This document shows, in pieces, positions 1-5,877 of a stretch of 5,877 bases of DNA. The notes under the pieces are model-generated. The model did no database searches. It was given only the letters and a program-made list of their open reading frames with translations, and was not told the origin of the DNA. Origin of the DNA: JAGOBX01 sp017999075 [NCBI: Candidatus Babelota bacterium] (GTDB lineage Bacteria; JAGOBX01); contig JAGOBX010000250.1 in NCBI GenBank assembly GCA_017999075.1, positions 1 to 5,877 on the forward strand, in the 5' to 3' direction. Position 1 is the first letter of the stretch; each line of letters begins with the position of its first letter. The position numbers were made by a program, and so were the translations under genes.

Positions 1-21
1 GTTTGAGTTTACCAGTTTTTG

Positions 22-54
22 AAGTTCTGATATTAAAGCAAATCAGAATTTGCT
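22..54. repeat. Two overlapping, mutually exclusive inverted repeats
   Basis: Repeat A pairs 22-31 (AAGTTCTGAT) with 42-51 (ATCAGAATTT): ten pairs including one G-U, with a 10-base loop. Repeat B pairs 37-43 (AGCAAAT) with 48-54 (ATTTGCT): seven perfect pairs with loop CAGA. They share bases 42-51, so only one can form at a time. Neither is followed by a T-run on either strand, so this is not a classic intrinsic terminator. It lies upstream of the promoter at 63-92 and could be a protein-binding site or the 3' end of an upstream transcript. In sequence this AT-rich, chance is possible. Confidence 0.35.
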
Positions 55-62
55 AAAAAATA

Positions 63-92
63 TTGAGAAAAAATTTCTAATTTTCTTATAAT
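63..92 (+). promoter_or_regulatory. Sigma70-type promoter for the transferase and fusion genes
   Basis: A -35 hexamer TTGAGA (63-68, five of six matches to consensus) and a perfect -10 hexamer TATAAT (87-92) are separated by 18 bases. Transcription would begin near 98-100, leaving a leader of only about 15 bases that still includes the ribosome binding site. TATAAT-like strings are common in AT-rich DNA. Here the paired -35, the correct spacing and the position just before a gene make the call reasonable. Confidence 0.6.
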
Positions 93-101
93 TTAGGAAT
101 T

Positions 102-107
102 AAAGGA
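102..107 (+). promoter_or_regulatory. Ribosome binding site of the transferase gene
   Basis: AAAGGA lies seven bases upstream of the ATG at 115. This is good Shine-Dalgarno complementarity at a normal distance and supports that start codon. Confidence 0.7.
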
Positions 108-114
108 TTTTATT

Positions 115-2025
115 ATGAAAAACGAATTCAAGCGATTGGAATCTATCATCATTTTTTTTCTATTTTTTTTGTTTTCATCATCGTTTTGTAGAAGTTTATT
201 GATTTTGATAAATTTAGATTATATTAATTTAAACACTTTAAACATTTTTAAGCTACATTTGACAGGTTTATTTTATGACATAACTGTTTTTGCATATACT
301 ATTTTTCCATTTATTTTTTATCTTCTAATAATTCCCGATCGAATTTATAACAATTTCATAAATAAATATACTATATATTTTGTATTTATAATATTTATTG
401 CGTTAAACGTATTTAATATTTTTGCTGAATACTATTTTTGGAAAGAATTCGGAATCAGATATAATTTTATAGCGGTTGATTATCTTGTATATACAACTGA
501 GGTCTTGAATAATATAAGAGAGTCATATCACATAAATTTTATAATAATTTTTGTCGCTGGCATTTCGATTATTATTTTTAAATTATTGTATAAATTTATT
601 TTATCAGAAGTAAAGACACAAACTCTAATTATTAAAAGAATTCTGTTGATTATAATCCTGTCAATAATTCCAGTAATATTTTTTTATTCAGTTGATACAT
701 CTATCCCTTCCTTTTCAAATAATGTATATGAAAATAATCTTGCCGCAAACGGAATATATTGTTTATTCAGTGCATTCAGACACAATACGCTTGATTATGA
801 CGAATTTTATACAACATATAATTTAGCTTTAGTTTTCAAAAATTTAAAAAAAAATTTTTGTACGGATTATAAAGAAAACGATGATACTAATTTTTCAATT
901 CAAAGAAAAATAATAAGCAATAACCCAGAAAAACAATATAATATCATATTAGTTGTAATTGAAAGTATGAGTTCTGAATTTTTAAAATCATTTGGAAACA
1001 ATGAAAATCTCACTCCTAATCTTGATAAACTCGCTGAAAACGGAATTCTATATACAAATTTATTTGCAACTGGCACAAGGACAATACGTGGATTAGAAGC
1101 AATATCTTTATCTATTCCTCCAATACCAGGCCAGTCAATTCTAAAAAGACCAAATAGTGAAAATCTTGATTTTTGCATTTCCAGAATTTTGCAAAAAAAA
1201 AATTACGATTTAAAATTTATTTACGGCGGGTTCGGATATTTTGACAATATGAATTATTTTTTTAAAAACAACGGATTTAAAATTATCGATCGTTCTGATA
1301 TGAAAGGTCCTGAAATTAGTTTTTCAAATGCCTGGGGCGTATGTGATGAAGATTTATTTAATAAAGTAATAAAAGAAGCGTCTGCGTCATATAAAGAACA
1401 TAAATTTTTTTTTACAATGGTTATGACTACTTCAAATCATAGACCGTTTACTTATCCTGAAAACAAAATAGACATTAAATCAGGAACCGGCAGAAACGGA
1501 GCAGTAAAATACTGCGATTTTGCGATAGGTAAATTAATTGATTCAGCAAAAAAACAAGGATGGTTTGACAAAACAATTTTTGTTTTTACAGCAGATCATT
1601 GTGCAAGTAGCGCCGGTAAAGTAAAATTAGCAGTTGATAAATACAAAATTCCTATGATAATATACGCACCGAAATTTCTTAAGCCTTGTAAAATAAATTA
1701 TTTAGCAAGTCAAATAGATATTGTCCCAACTGTTTTTGATTTGCTCGGATGGCGGTATAATTCTAAATTTTTCGGAACATCTATTGAGTTTAATAAAAAT
1801 AATAAATATAGAGCGTTCATAAGCAATTATCAAAAACTTGGCTATCTTGAAAATGACAAATTGGCAATCTTGGAACCAAAAAAAATCACATCTGCTTATA
1901 AAGTTAATTTTTCAAATTTTGAGTTGGCGGAGATGCCGGATAAAAAAGATATTGTATTTAAAGCGGCATCTTATTATCAATCTGCAAATTATTTGTACAA
2001 AATAAACGTTAATACAAAAAAATAA
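115..2025 (+). CDS. LTA synthase/MdoB-family membrane phosphotransferase
   Basis: A 636-residue membrane enzyme of the alkaline-phosphatase superfamily, related to lipoteichoic acid synthase, OpgB/MdoB and the EptA/MCR phosphoethanolamine transferases. Five hydrophobic helices are visible (about 11-33, 50-73, 84-105, 140-162, 173-192), and the catalytic domain (about 275-545) faces the periplasm, the usual LtaS layout. Metal and catalytic residues are recognisable by family comparison: Glu283 in VVIESMSSEF, a nucleophilic threonine in GTRTIRG (Thr323 by analogy with GTAT of MCR-1), His442 in SNHRPF, and Asp494-His495 in FTADH. All expected residues are present, so it should be active. Family members move phosphoglycerol or phosphoethanolamine from a phospholipid to a glycan or lipid; the donor and acceptor here cannot be read from sequence. 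In a diderm host, true lipoteichoic acid synthesis is unlikely. The ATG has a good ribosome binding site. The gene contains long homopolymers (A9 at 846-854, T9 at 1405-1413, A10 at 1193-1202). It is probably co-transcribed with the PAP2-Omp85 gene that follows. Confidence 0.88.
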   Translation: MKNEFKRLESIIIFFLFFLFSSSFCRSLLILINLDYINLNTLNIFKLHLTGLFYDITVFAYTIFPFIFYLLIIPDRIYNNFINKYTIYFVFIIFIALNVFNIFAEYYFWKEFGIRYNFIAVDYLVYTTEVLNNIRESYHINFIIIFVAGISIIIFKLLYKFILSEVKTQTLIIKRILLIIILSIIPVIFFYSVDTSIPSFSNNVYENNLAANGIYCLFSAFRHNTLDYDEFYTTYNLALVFKNLKKNFCTDYKENDDTNFSIQRKIISNNPEKQYNIILVVIESMSSEFLKSFGNNENLTPNLDKLAENGILYTNLFATGTRTIRGLEAISLSIPPIPGQSILKRPNSENLDFCISRILQKKNYDLKFIYGGFGYFDNMNYFFKNNGFKIIDRSDMKGPEISFSNAWGVCDEDLFNKVIKEASASYKEHKFFFTMVMTTSNHRPFTYPENKIDIKSGTGRNGAVKYCDFAIGKLIDSAKKQGWFDKTIFVFTADHCASSAGKVKLAVDKYKIPMIIYAPKFLKPCKINYLASQIDIVPTVFDLLGWRYNSKFFGTSIEFNKNNKYRAFISNYQKLGYLENDKLAILEPKKITSAYKVNFSNFELAEMPDKKDIVFKAASYYQSANYLYKINVNTKK

Positions 2026-2052
2026 TGATTTTCTTAAAACAACTTTTATAAT

Positions 2053-2057
2053 AAGGA
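2053..2057 (+). promoter_or_regulatory. Ribosome binding site setting the GTG start of the fusion gene
   Basis: AAGGA lies nine bases before the GTG at 2067. No better ATG follows soon: the next in-frame methionine is residue 61, inside the second helix. Starting at GTG keeps the first membrane helix with its basic N-terminus (MKFKNFFR). A TATAAT at 2047-2052 has no convincing -35, so the 41-base gap looks like operon spacing rather than a promoter. Confidence 0.65.
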
Positions 2058-2066
2058 TTTAAAGAA

Positions 2067-4238
2067 GTGAAATTTAAAAATTTTTTTAGAATTATAATTA
2101 TTTCATTATTTTTTGTAATTTTTATTTTTGAATATTCAAATCTTGATATTCAAATCCAAAATAATTTTTATGATCCATTTTCTAAAAGCTGGATAATAAA
2201 TGAAAATAATTTTATTCTAAAATTTATTTTTTATGATGGTTTAAAAATGGCAATAATCGGTTTCGGTACTATAACTTTTTTTAAATATATTTTATCATTT
2301 TTTTTTAATAAATACAAAAATCAACAAAATATTTATTTATATTTGATTTTATGCCTTGCAATAATACCTTTGAGTGTTTCTTCATTAAAAAAGATTTCCA
2401 ATGTTTATCGCCCGTCATTGCTTACAATATATGGTGGCGATAAACCATATAATAAACCTTTTAGCAGAATAACGGAACATTTTAATAAAAAAAATCAGGA
2501 TTTTGGGAAAGATTATCCTGCGGGGCATGCATCTGGCGGCTTTGCATTAGTCTGCCTGTTTTTTGTTTTTAAAAAAAACAAACATAAAATTTTAGCATTA
2601 ATTTTCAGTTTAACGATCGGCTGGCTTATGGGAATATATCAAGTGCTTGCAGGTAAACATTTTATATCTCACAATTTCGTAACTATGCTAATCGCTTTTT
2701 CCTTTTCGACTATTATTTACAAAATTTTTAAAGCAAAATCTAAATTGCCAGTTACGTTACTAATATTTTTTATGGTTATATTAAAAACAGAAACAATAGC
2801 ATCAGGTGCTAATATTAAAGAAATCAAAATCAATCCACATCCTATTTTTAACAACGGAGGAAAGGTTTCGGGTGTTAATAAAATAATGAATAAACTACAT
2901 ATAATAACAAAAGTCTCTACAATAAAAAAGGATTTGTTGTTTAATGATGGAGTAATTTATGATGAGGAAAAGATAGAAAATTCTGAAAGAAATTTGCGCG
3001 CGCGCAGATATTTGTATAACGTTTCAATTGATACTAAACAAGTGAGCGATACTGAAATAAAAGTTAATGTTAATACATATGATCAATGGTCTACTGCTTT
3101 CGGATTTGCATTAAAAAAAGACGAGAAAGGAAAAAACTTAATTAAACTTGTATTTAAAGAACATAATTTACTCGGGCTTGGAAAAGAACTGAAACTTAAG
3201 AAAGATATACTTCATCTAAATTTTAATAATCAAGAGTTAGAATATAATGACAATAATTTTTTCGGGAAACGGAATGCAGTTTTATCATTTGTATACGCTG
3301 AATCGCAATATTCTTTAAAAAAAAATATCAGGGTTGGAAAAAAATTCGAATCGGATTTTGACAAATATTCATATTATTTAAATTTAACCAAAGCTGATTC
3401 ATTAGAATCGAATGACAGTGTTGACAACAATTATATAGAAGGATTTTTATCAAATGGAAAAATCATTGGTCGCTGGGAATTTTCAGCTAGAATTCATCAA
3501 TTTGAAAACATATATAAAAATTCAAAAATTAAAATGAATTATATTTTCGGAGGGATTAATTATTCTACAGGCAAATATATAAAAACAAAAGGACTACGGA
3601 TTTTCAAGCAAATTGACGATATAAAACTAGGATATCAATTAGGTGGTGGCATTAAATTTATCAATCCGGCGTTTGGGGCTAATGTCAACGGCGCTGGTTG
3701 GGAATTGAATTTAAAACATATATACAATAAAGATAATGATTACATATTTCAAAATTATAATTTTGATTATTATTATTTAAAAGATTTTTCTAACAACACG
3801 CTTGATTTTAAAGTTCAGCATCAGCATTTTTTTAAGGAAAATTTTAAACTTGTAAATCAAATAGCTTTTAAAAAAGTTCATTCGTATAAAACTGAAAATT
3901 CATTTACGCTTGGTGAAGATAAAGGTTTACGCGGTTATAAGTCCGTTACACTTGAGGGCAATAAATTTTTCTTATTCAACGCTGAATTACAGTATGTATT
4001 CAATAAAGAGCTTTGGAAAATTATGTATCCGGGAATTAATCTATTTTATGACGCGGGCAGGACATATAATCAAGGAGAAAAATTCAAATTGGAGCATTTA
4101 TATCACGATTTTGGAATTTCATTTAAAACCGTCATGCACAGGTCAAGTTCTTTTGAAGAATTTAATTTTTCAATTTCATTTCCATTTAAAGGAGAACGGA
4201 AACCGGTTTTCAGTTTTCAAACAAATGTTGAATTTTAA
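2067..4238 (+). CDS. PAP2 membrane phosphatase fused to an Omp85/BamA-like outer-membrane barrel
   Basis: One uninterrupted 723-codon frame with two very different halves. Residues 1-221 form a six-helix PAP2 (lipid phosphate phosphatase) domain: helices at about 6-23, 58-80, 88-106, 153-169, 175-194 and 200-221. Lys108-x6-Arg115-Pro116 is motif 1 and PAGH (151-154) is motif 2. Motif 3 is divergent, YQ-x5-His198-x3-His202 where the classical form is SR-x5-H-x3-D. Positive residues in the loops place all three motifs on the periplasmic side and the domain's C-terminus in the cytoplasm. Residues 222-248 look like a signal peptide. Residues about 281-338 resemble a POTRA domain (SERNLRARRYLYNV, then TYDQWS), and about 340-723 is rich in alternating strands with GLRGY (620-624, the Omp85 RGY motif), FYDAGRTY and a terminal Phe. 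The likely role is dephosphorylation of an envelope lipid, plus an outer-membrane barrel of unknown cargo. The two halves may be separated by signal peptidase. No internal ribosome binding site was seen. Confidence 0.85.
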   Translation: MKFKNFFRIIIISLFFVIFIFEYSNLDIQIQNNFYDPFSKSWIINENNFILKFIFYDGLKMAIIGFGTITFFKYILSFFFNKYKNQQNIYLYLILCLAIIPLSVSSLKKISNVYRPSLLTIYGGDKPYNKPFSRITEHFNKKNQDFGKDYPAGHASGGFALVCLFFVFKKNKHKILALIFSLTIGWLMGIYQVLAGKHFISHNFVTMLIAFSFSTIIYKIFKAKSKLPVTLLIFFMVILKTETIASGANIKEIKINPHPIFNNGGKVSGVNKIMNKLHIITKVSTIKKDLLFNDGVIYDEEKIENSERNLRARRYLYNVSIDTKQVSDTEIKVNVNTYDQWSTAFGFALKKDEKGKNLIKLVFKEHNLLGLGKELKLKKDILHLNFNNQELEYNDNNFFGKRNAVLSFVYAESQYSLKKNIRVGKKFESDFDKYSYYLNLTKADSLESNDSVDNNYIEGFLSNGKIIGRWEFSARIHQFENIYKNSKIKMNYIFGGINYSTGKYIKTKGLRIFKQIDDIKLGYQLGGGIKFINPAFGANVNGAGWELNLKHIYNKDNDYIFQNYNFDYYYLKDFSNNTLDFKVQHQHFFKENFKLVNQIAFKKVHSYKTENSFTLGEDKGLRGYKSVTLEGNKFFLFNAELQYVFNKELWKIMYPGINLFYDAGRTYNQGEKFKLEHLYHDFGISFKTVMHRSSSFEEFNFSISFPFKGERKPVFSFQTNVEF
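2730..2810 (+). other. Internal signal-peptide-like segment between PAP2 and barrel halves
   Basis: Residues 222-248 have a basic start (KAKSK), a 13-residue hydrophobic core (227-239, LPVTLLIFFMVIL) and a polar end TETIASGA offering small residues for signal peptidase I (after Gly247 or Ala248). Because PAP2 helix 6 ends in the cytoplasm, this segment would run inside-to-outside and deliver the following part to the periplasm, exactly as a signal peptide does. An in-frame ATG at 2772 lies in the middle of the core without a ribosome binding site, so it is not a plausible separate start. Cleavage itself is inference. Confidence 0.65.
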
Positions 4239-4255
4239 ATGAAATATATTAACTT

Positions 4256-4295
4256 ATTACAGTTTTGTATTGAAATATCAATTGCGGTAATTTTT
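4256..4295 (+). terminator. Weak possible terminator after the fusion gene
   Basis: An outer stem ATTAC (4256-4260)/GTAAT (4287-4291) encloses a small hairpin ATTGA-AATA-TCAAT (4269-4282), and a short T-run (4291-4295) follows. The stems are short and AT-rich, so stability is doubtful. Position, just after the stop at 4238 and before the next promoter, is the main support. Confidence 0.25.
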
Positions 4296-4308
4296 ATCTA
4301 AATATTTT

Positions 4309-4336
4309 TTGACTTATAATTTTTTTATTATATATT
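4309..4336 (+). promoter_or_regulatory. Candidate promoter of the two-component operon
   Basis: TTGACT (4309-4314) and TATATT (4331-4336) each match consensus at five of six positions with a 16-base spacer, predicting a start near 4343 and a leader of about 28 bases. A perfect TATAAT at 4315-4320 abuts the -35 and is an alternative -10, but it has no good -35 of its own. The gap 4239-4370 contains no gene. Confidence 0.45.
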
Positions 4337-4370
4337 ATTCATTAACTCAAATGTTATAGAAAAATAAGAT

Positions 4371-5054
4371 ATGCATATATTATTAATCGAAGATGACAAG
4401 CAACTCTCAAAAATTATACAAAAGGGACTGATCGAAGAAAAATATGTTGTTGATGCGGCTTTTGATGGAGAAAAAGGCGAATATTTGGCTTCTGTATATC
4501 AATATGATGCGATAATATTAGATATTCGTTTGCCGAAGATTGACGGTTATACAGTTTGTTCAATGCTTCGAAAGAATAAAAATAATACTCCTATACTTAT
4601 GCTTACATCAAACGATATGATTGAACAAAAAATAAAAGGATTAGATTTAGGTGCGGATGATTATTTGACCAAACCCTTTGATTTTAATGAATTATTAGCA
4701 AGAATTCGCGCTTTAATACGAAGAAAATATTTGCAGAGCGAAACAACCGTGTTATCTGCCCGCGATTTAACTTTAAATACTGTAAATCATCAAGCGAAAA
4801 GAGGAAATGAGTCAATTGAACTTACATCTTTGGAATATAGATTATTGCATTTTTTTATGATGAATTCTAATCGCGTTTTAAGCAGAACAGTTATCATCGA
4901 GCATGTTTGGGATATAAACTTTGATTTAGACAGCAATATTGTGGATGTATATGTAAATTATTTAAGAAATAAAATTGATAAGGATTGCGATATTAAATTA
5001 ATTCACACAATACGCGGAAGCGGTTATATTTTTAAAACAAAAGATGAAAATTAA
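4371..5054 (+). CDS. OmpR/PhoB-family response regulator
   Basis: A complete 227-residue transcription factor, the normal length for the family. The receiver domain (about 1-118) has the acidic pocket Glu7-Asp8-Asp9, phosphoacceptor Asp51 (IILDIRLP), Thr79 (MLTSND) and Lys101 (LTKPF), so it should be phosphorylatable. The winged-helix DNA-binding domain (about 128-225) shows LTSLEYRLL, the recognition-helix region SNIVDVYVNYLRNKID and the final IRGSGYIF. The ATG gives the canonical MHILLIEDD start, although the preceding bases (AATAAGAT) are a poor ribosome binding site. The gene overlaps the downstream kinase by 11 bases, indicating translational coupling with its cognate sensor. Its position next to the transferase and PAP2-barrel genes suggests that it regulates them, but no confident binding boxes could be identified. 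Overall make-up resembles the PmrA/QseB/CusR type; the exact orthologue is undetermined. Confidence 0.95.
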   Translation: MHILLIEDDKQLSKIIQKGLIEEKYVVDAAFDGEKGEYLASVYQYDAIILDIRLPKIDGYTVCSMLRKNKNNTPILMLTSNDMIEQKIKGLDLGADDYLTKPFDFNELLARIRALIRRKYLQSETTVLSARDLTLNTVNHQAKRGNESIELTSLEYRLLHFFMMNSNRVLSRTVIIEHVWDINFDLDSNIVDVYVNYLRNKIDKDCDIKLIHTIRGSGYIFKTKDEN

Positions 5055-5877
5055 GACAAAATTACTATTATCTTCAAGTATACTCATTTGTGTTTCTCTT
5101 ATCTTGCTTAGTTTTATTTTCTATGGATATTTAAAAATAATTTCATATGATGCCGCTGACAGTATTGTTTTCATAAAAGCAACGGATATTGCAAATGAAA
5201 TAATCGACAATAAAGATGAGAATGAAGATTTAAATTTTGAAGAATTCGAATATTCTCATAAAATGACGAAACTTTTTGACAATAATTATTATATTATCAT
5301 TACTGATTCAGAAAATAAAATTTTAGAATTTTCTGATTCTGTAAAGGAAAATTTCGATAAATCCAATACATTTGGCCGTGATTTCCAAAATGAAATAATA
5401 TTCAATTATGAATCGGAAACGATTGGAGCTATTAGATTTTGCGGACTCAAAAAAAATTTAAAGAATAAAAACCATATAAATATTTATACCGGAATCAGTA
5501 TTCAGCACATTATTAACATTCTTAATAAAATAAAATTGTTTTTATTTTTTATCATACCTTCAGTTATTTTTATCGCGCTGATAATCAACACATTGATTAT
5601 TAAAAATGGATTTAAGCCATTAAACGATATAATTAAAAATATTTCTCAAATAGATATAACGCAATTATCATTTGAATTTCCTAAAAGCAATAAAAAAAAT
5701 GAGTTAGACGACTTAATAGATGTTTACAACGCAATGATGAAAAGGATTGACCGTGAAGTTGATAAAATAAAACAATTCACATCTGACGCTTCGCATGAGA
5801 TACGAAATCCATTAAGCGTTATAAAATCTAATGTTCAAATTCATTTGCGCAAAGAAAGAACAAAAGAAGAATATCAG
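5044..5877 (+). CDS. Membrane sensor histidine kinase, cut off by window end
   Basis: The first 278 residues are present and the frame is open to the last base; the ATP-binding domain must lie beyond. The ATG at 5044 overlaps the regulator's stop by 11 bases. Order of parts: transmembrane helix 1 (about 7-30), a periplasmic sensor of about 130 residues (31-163), helix 2 (about 164-187), a HAMP linker (about 188-240, with FKPLNDI and ELDDLIDVYNAMMKRID) and the HisKA helix with the phosphorylated His251 in DASHEIRNPL. The sensor domain matches no family I recognise, but it contains a strongly acidic run, nine Asp/Glu in residues 52-69, including an ExxE (Glu66-Glu69). PmrB and PhoQ use acidic patches to sense metal ions or cationic peptides, so a similar signal is possible but unproven. 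It is expected to phosphorylate Asp51 of the upstream regulator. Confidence 0.9.
   Translation, partial: MKIKTKLLLSSSILICVSLILLSFIFYGYLKIISYDAADSIVFIKATDIANEIIDNKDENEDLNFEEFEYSHKMTKLFDNNYYIIITDSENKILEFSDSVKENFDKSNTFGRDFQNEIIFNYESETIGAIRFCGLKKNLKNKNHINIYTGISIQHIINILNKIKLFLFFIIPSVIFIALIINTLIIKNGFKPLNDIIKNISQIDITQLSFEFPKSNKKNELDDLIDVYNAMMKRIDREVDKIKQFTSDASHEIRNPLSVIKSNVQIHLRKERTKEEYQ

Larger units (their letters stand above)
1..114. other. 5' leader of the transferase operon; end of any upstream gene
   Basis: No complete gene lies here. All three forward frames hit a stop by position 56 (TGA at 4-6, TGA at 20-22, TAA at 54-56), so any gene entering from the left on the + strand must end here. 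The longest such tail, 3-56, would encode 17 residues ending in IRIC, but nothing shows that it is coding. The rest holds two overlapping inverted repeats (22-54), a promoter (63-92) and a ribosome binding site (102-107). Confidence 0.6.

Noticed and set aside
900-1178. Reverse-strand open frame of 92 codons
   Set aside because: It lies wholly inside the transferase catalytic domain on the opposite strand, has no recognisable domain, and overlaps the codons for the metal and nucleophile motifs.
115-2025. Annotation as true lipoteichoic acid synthase (ltaS)
   Set aside because: The neighbouring outer-membrane barrel implies a diderm host without classical lipoteichoic acid, and the GTRTIRG motif resembles Gram-negative family members more than LtaS. 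Only the family is claimed.
2047-2052. TATAAT as a promoter for the fusion gene alone
   Set aside because: No acceptable -35 hexamer at 16-18 bases upstream (around 2024-2029 reads AATGAT), and the gap of 41 bases fits an operon.
336-2619. Three CGATCG palindromes at 336-341, 1287-1292 and 2614-2619
   Set aside because: All are within coding sequence, irregularly spaced and explained by ordinary codons; no array or site function can be supported.
2772-2774. Internal ATG as a separate start for the barrel protein
   Set aside because: It falls in the hydrophobic core of the signal-like segment, would leave too short a signal, and has no ribosome binding site upstream.
3910-4242. Second + strand frame of 110 codons inside the barrel region
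   Set aside because: It overlaps the GLRGY motif and terminal strands of the Omp85 barrel in another frame and shows no domain; it is a shadow frame.

Overview
The window comes from a very AT-rich bacterium (roughly a quarter G+C by eye) that almost certainly has an outer membrane, because one gene carries an Omp85/BamA-type beta-barrel ending in phenylalanine. The phylum cannot be fixed from this sequence. Low-GC diderm lineages such as Elusimicrobiota or Campylobacterota would fit, but that is only a guess. All genes lie on the + strand, and no mobile element, CRISPR array, tRNA or rRNA was seen.

Layout: positions 1-114 are a short leader with two overlapping inverted repeats and a good sigma70-type promoter. 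They lead into two genes 41 bases apart. The first (115-2025) is a five-helix membrane phosphotransferase of the LTA synthase/MdoB alkaline-phosphatase superfamily. The second (2067-4238, GTG start) is a fusion: a six-helix PAP2 lipid phosphatase, an internal signal-peptide-like segment, a POTRA-like domain and an Omp85-family barrel. After a 132-base gap holding a second promoter comes a two-component system: an intact OmpR/PhoB-type response regulator (4371-5054), overlapped by 11 bases by a membrane histidine kinase (5044 onward) that runs off the window just after its HisKA histidine box.

Working model (inference): the transferase adds a head group such as phosphoglycerol or phosphoethanolamine to a periplasmic glycan or lipid. 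The PAP2 domain removes a phosphate from a related lipid on the periplasmic face of the inner membrane. The barrel half is exported to the outer membrane, probably after cleavage at the internal signal-like site. The adjacent two-component system, whose sensor domain carries a strongly acidic stretch, may control this envelope remodelling in the manner of PmrAB or PhoPQ. The most unusual item is the single reading frame joining an inner-membrane PAP2 enzyme to an outer-membrane Omp85 barrel.
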